Origin: Hyphomicrobiales bacterium
Lineage (GTDB): Bacteria > Pseudomonadota > Alphaproteobacteria > Rhizobiales > Devosiaceae
DNA: 64,000 nucleotides
Direction of reading: 5' to 3'
NCBI GenBank assembly: GCA_026981645.1
Contig: JALSII010000044.1
Location: 62,001-126,000 of the forward strand
The notes beneath the pieces are model-generated. The model made no database searches, was not told where the DNA came from, and worked only from the letters and a program-made list of their open reading frames with translations. The translations under genes and the position numbers were made by a program. Within the stretch, counting starts at the first letter, position 1. Every line of letters starts with the position of its first letter. Of the stretch, positions 61,564-64,000 are shown in pieces.

Positions 61564-62435
61564 GCGGGCGCTCCCCCCATGCGTTTTTCGGTTATGCGCT
61601 GGGCCAGCCCGACAAGGGAAACCAGAATGGCAGCCAAGGCGGCGGCCATAAACAGGGCGCTCCAGATTTGCACCGTCTGTCCGTAATAGGAGCCAGAGAG
61701 CAGTCGCGCGCCCAGACCCGCGACCGCCCCGGTGGGCAGTTCGCCAACGATGGCGCCAACAAGGGAAATGGCGATGGCAATCTTCATCGAGGTAAACAGA
61801 TAGGGCAGAGAAGTGGGCCAGCGCAGCTTCCAGAAAAGCTGGGCTTTGCTCGCGGCATAGGTGTGCATCAGGTCAAGCTGGATTTGCTCGGGTGCCCGGA
61901 ACCCCTTGACCATGCCCACAGCGACCGGAAAAAACGACAGGTAGGTGGAAATCAGCGCCTTGGGCAGAACTCCCGAAATTCCAACAGCGTTGAGCACCAC
62001 GATTATCATCGGAGCAATGGCCAGAATGGGGATGGTCTGGGAGGCGACAATCCAGGGCATCAGCGACTTGTCCATGGCCCGCGAATGCACAATGCCTACC
62101 GCCAGCATGATGCCCAGCACCGTGCCTATGGTGAAACCCAGAAGCGTGGCGGACAGGGTAATCCATGCGTGGAAAACCAGTGAGCGGCGCGAGGTTGGCG
62201 CTTTCAGGACAGTTGTATTCCAGATTTCAACCGCCACCTGATGGGCCGAGGGCAGAACCGGGCGCTTCTGGTTAAGGGTATCGGAAATAAACTGGGCATT
62301 GCTCCATTCGGTAACCCCGGAGCGCTCATAAACCCCCAATTGCCAAGGAGTATTCAGAACAACCGCAAACACATACCAGGCGGCCAGAATGACCCCGAGC
62401 ACCGTAAGAACGGGCAGGGTTTTGCCCTGATACAT
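61560..62435 (-). CDS. ABC transporter permease 1
   Basis: 291 residues, SsuC/ThiX-like, with membrane helices and the docking loop DLMHTYAASKAQLFWKLRWPTSLPYLFTSMK. A periplasmic stretch of about 70 residues after the first helix is longer than usual. I choose ATG 62435 because AGGGGAG lies about ten bases upstream; ATG 62462, inside the end of the ATPase gene, is the alternative. Confidence 0.88.
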   Translation of the reverse strand: MYQGKTLPVLTVLGVILAAWYVFAVVLNTPWQLGVYERSGVTEWSNAQFISDTLNQKRPVLPSAHQVAVEIWNTTVLKAPTSRRSLVFHAWITLSATLLGFTIGTVLGIMLAVGIVHSRAMDKSLMPWIVASQTIPILAIAPMIIVVLNAVGISGVLPKALISTYLSFFPVAVGMVKGFRAPEQIQLDLMHTYAASKAQLFWKLRWPTSLPYLFTSMKIAIAISLVGAIVGELPTGAVAGLGARLLSGSYYGQTVQIWSALFMAAALAAILVSLVGLAQRITEKRMGGAPA

Positions 62436-62451
62436 TCTGGTCAGCACTCCC

Positions 62452-63231
62452 CTATTCCTCATAGGAATGCCCCGCTTTGAGGCCCTCACGCACCCGGTGG
62501 GCGATTTCAAGAAATTCAGGTGTTTCGCGGATATCCAGCGGCCGTTCGGCGGGCAGGCTGCTTTGTATCACGTCAATAACCCTGCCGGGGCGCGGCGACA
62601 TGACGACGATTTTTGTCGAAAGATAAACCGCTTCGGGAATGGAGTGGGTGACAAAACAGATGGTTTTTCTGGTATCGGCCCACAGTTTGAGCAATTGCTC
62701 GTTGAGATGATCGCGCACGATTTCATCCAGCGCCCCGAACGGCTCGTCCATCAATAACAGGTCGGCATCAAAGGCCAGCGCCCGGGCGATGGAAGCCCTT
62801 TGCTGCATGCCCCCGGACAGCTGCCAGGGAAATTTCTTTTCAAACCCAGCCAAATTGACCATCTCAAGGGTACGTTTGACATGTTCGGCAATCTCGGCGC
62901 GATCCTTACCCATGATTTCCAGTGGCAGGGCAGCGTTCTTCTCCACCGTGCGCCAGGGCAAAAGCGCCGGAGCCTGAAATACATAACCATAGGCCCGTTT
63001 CAGGCGCGCCTCGTCGGGACTCATGCCGTTGACCGAAATGGTGCCGCCGGTGGGCTGTTCCAGATCGGCCACCACGCGCAGGAATGTGGTCTTTCCGCAG
63101 CCCGAAGGCCCGATGAACGATACGAACTCGCCAGCATTGATTTCCAGATCAACGTCGGCCAGCGCATGCACCGGCCCATCATTGGTTTCAAAGGTCAGGG
63201 AAAGTTTATTGGCGGAAATGACGGTGCTCAT
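62452..63231 (-). CDS. ABC transporter ATP-binding protein (nitrate/sulfonate/ThiZ type)
   Basis: 259 residues. Walker A GPSGCGKTT (41-49), Q-loop YVFQAP, signature LSGGMQQR, Walker B LLLMDEPFGALD and switch His VTHSIPEA. It belongs to the SsuB/TauB/ThiZ subgroup and powers the importer whose permeases and binding protein follow. It overlaps the NYN gene by ATGA. Confidence 0.93.
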   Translation of the reverse strand: MSTVISANKLSLTFETNDGPVHALADVDLEINAGEFVSFIGPSGCGKTTFLRVVADLEQPTGGTISVNGMSPDEARLKRAYGYVFQAPALLPWRTVEKNAALPLEIMGKDRAEIAEHVKRTLEMVNLAGFEKKFPWQLSGGMQQRASIARALAFDADLLLMDEPFGALDEIVRDHLNEQLLKLWADTRKTICFVTHSIPEAVYLSTKIVVMSPRPGRVIDVIQSSLPAERPLDIRETPEFLEIAHRVREGLKAGHSYEE

Positions 63232-63926
63232 GGGTCTACCTTCTTATGAACATTGGGCCTCGTGAAGCCGCCCCTCAACCCGTCAATATGTTCAAACAAC
63301 TCCGGTTTTACTGATTGCCAAAGTGGATCAAGGATAACCGTAACACCTTCTCGTCGCGCCAATTTCGCTGCGGGAACAAAATCTGCATCTCCAGTTATTA
63401 ATATCAAGGTATCGGCTTGTTTTTTTAGAGTTATCGAAGCGACATCCAACCCTAATCGCATATCAACAGCTTTTTGGCGAAATCCGGCAACAAAATCTTC
63501 ATCAGCGAGTTCTTTCGGCAACTTGGTGCCAGCTATTAAATCTTTTTGAGGTTGTTCTTTTAGAAGCCACGATCTTTCCCGCTCAACATGCCCTAGACGA
63601 AGCGCCATATTTGGTCTTTTTCTCAATAACTTAAATAGTGAAAGCCGAAATTCTGCCTCTCTTGTCTTTGAATAGTCAATCGCTTTTTTGGAAATCGGCA
63701 AATGCCCCTTATTGGTGTAAGGGGAAGCATCATAATAGAAGCATCGATACAAGTGGGTCCACTTCGATTTACCGTCATGCAGCAGGTGTACGGCTTCAAG
63801 GTGGTTGTTGATCAATTGACCAATGGAGCGATCCACAGATACAGGATCAGCGTAGTCAACATCTTTGCGTACAGTTGGCAACCGTTTTAGGAAAAACCCA
63901 CCGTCTATCAGAATTGCGACTTTCAT
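63228..63926 (-). CDS. NYN-domain protein (LabA/DUF88-like, putative RNase)
   Basis: 232 residues. VAILIDGGFFLKRLP at the N-terminus and DVASITLKKQADTLILITGD followed by ADFVPAAKLARREGVTVIL show the PIN-like NYN fold with its conserved Asp residues, found in LabA and in eukaryotic and bacterial ribonucleases. It is more AT-rich than the ABC genes it overlaps by 4 bases, suggesting later arrival. ATG 63926 chosen; TTG 63932 is possible. The final 74 bases of the window hold no feature I can see. Confidence 0.87.
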   Translation of the reverse strand: MKVAILIDGGFFLKRLPTVRKDVDYADPVSVDRSIGQLINNHLEAVHLLHDGKSKWTHLYRCFYYDASPYTNKGHLPISKKAIDYSKTREAEFRLSLFKLLRKRPNMALRLGHVERERSWLLKEQPQKDLIAGTKLPKELADEDFVAGFRQKAVDMRLGLDVASITLKKQADTLILITGDADFVPAAKLARREGVTVILDPLWQSVKPELFEHIDGLRGGFTRPNVHKKVDP

Positions 63927-64000
63927 GCGCAACCCAACAAACGAAAAGCCCCAAGGGATCGGCCATCTCCATGATCTCTAGGGAAACGACGTACGGCCAA

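Noticed and set aside
1-64000. CRISPR arrays, insertion sequences, integrases, prophage genes, rRNA
   Set aside because: I looked for regular spaced repeats, transposase or integrase motifs and ribosomal RNA blocks and found none.

Overview
The window looks like chromosomal DNA of an alphaproteobacterium of the order Hyphomicrobiales (Rhizobiales). The evidence is the gene order rnd-lptC-lptA-lptB-rpoN-hpf-ptsN, an hsp20-DUF1150 pair, a cbb3 oxidase locus (ccoNOQP, ccoGHIS) next to an FnrN-type regulator, a BigR-controlled persulfide operon, a wreQ/U/V-like sugar locus and rhizobial-type palindromic intergenic repeats. A bacterial phosphagen kinase and many sulfotransferases would fit a marine member, but this is inference; genus and species cannot be read from the sequence.

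Layout. 1-2.8 kb: end of a molybdate ABC transporter (modA end, modB, modC) and a GntR/UTRA regulator. 3-6.6 kb: polA and a PAS-domain protein (minus strand). 6.8-10.4 kb: an arginine-kinase-like phosphagen kinase followed by a two-gene ABC exporter. 10.5-13.4 kb: a spondin-domain secreted protein with an Asp/Met tract, then an OmpR-type two-component system. 13.5-25.3 kb: microaerobic respiration: ccoGHIS, ccoNOQP, fnrN, two FixK/Fnr boxes, and between the two oxidase operons a HupE/UreJ-like membrane protein divergent from a DUF4198 secreted protein.

25.5-34.6 kb: a surface-glycan locus. A trio resembling UDP-N-acetylquinovosamine synthesis and transfer (reductase, polyprenyl-phosphate sugar-1-P transferase, 4,6-dehydratase) is followed by three different sulfotransferases, a GT2 glycosyltransferase and an unknown multi-span membrane protein, suggesting a sulfated polysaccharide. 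34.7-36.7 kb: a decayed gene, a DUF2892 protein, an ArsR regulator and an ArsP-like permease. 36.7-39.2 kb: an O-antigen ligase-like protein and a glycosyltransferase downstream of pheT.

39.2-44.8 kb: translation genes rpmI, rplT, pheS, pheT with an ASCH protein and an exonuclease. 45-46.7 kb: persulfide detoxification (rhodanese, persulfide dioxygenase, bigR). 46.7-53.9 kb: MATE exporter, PlsB-like acyltransferase, CBS protein, glutathione-dependent formaldehyde oxidation (fghA, frmA), DUF1697, and hsp20-DUF1150 with a candidate ROSE RNA thermometer. 54-59.4 kb: ptsN, hpf, rpoN, lptB, lptA, lptC, rnd. 59.5-63.9 kb: a four-gene NMT1/ThiY-like ABC importer headed by a NYN-domain protein.

Most of the window is ordinary core genome. 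The items most worth a second look are the phosphagen kinase, the sulfotransferase-rich glycan locus, the ROSE-like thermometer, the covarying palindromic repeats, the decayed gene at 34.7 kb and the HupE-DUF4198 pair inside the cco locus. I see no CRISPR array, insertion sequence, prophage, rRNA or convincing tRNA.
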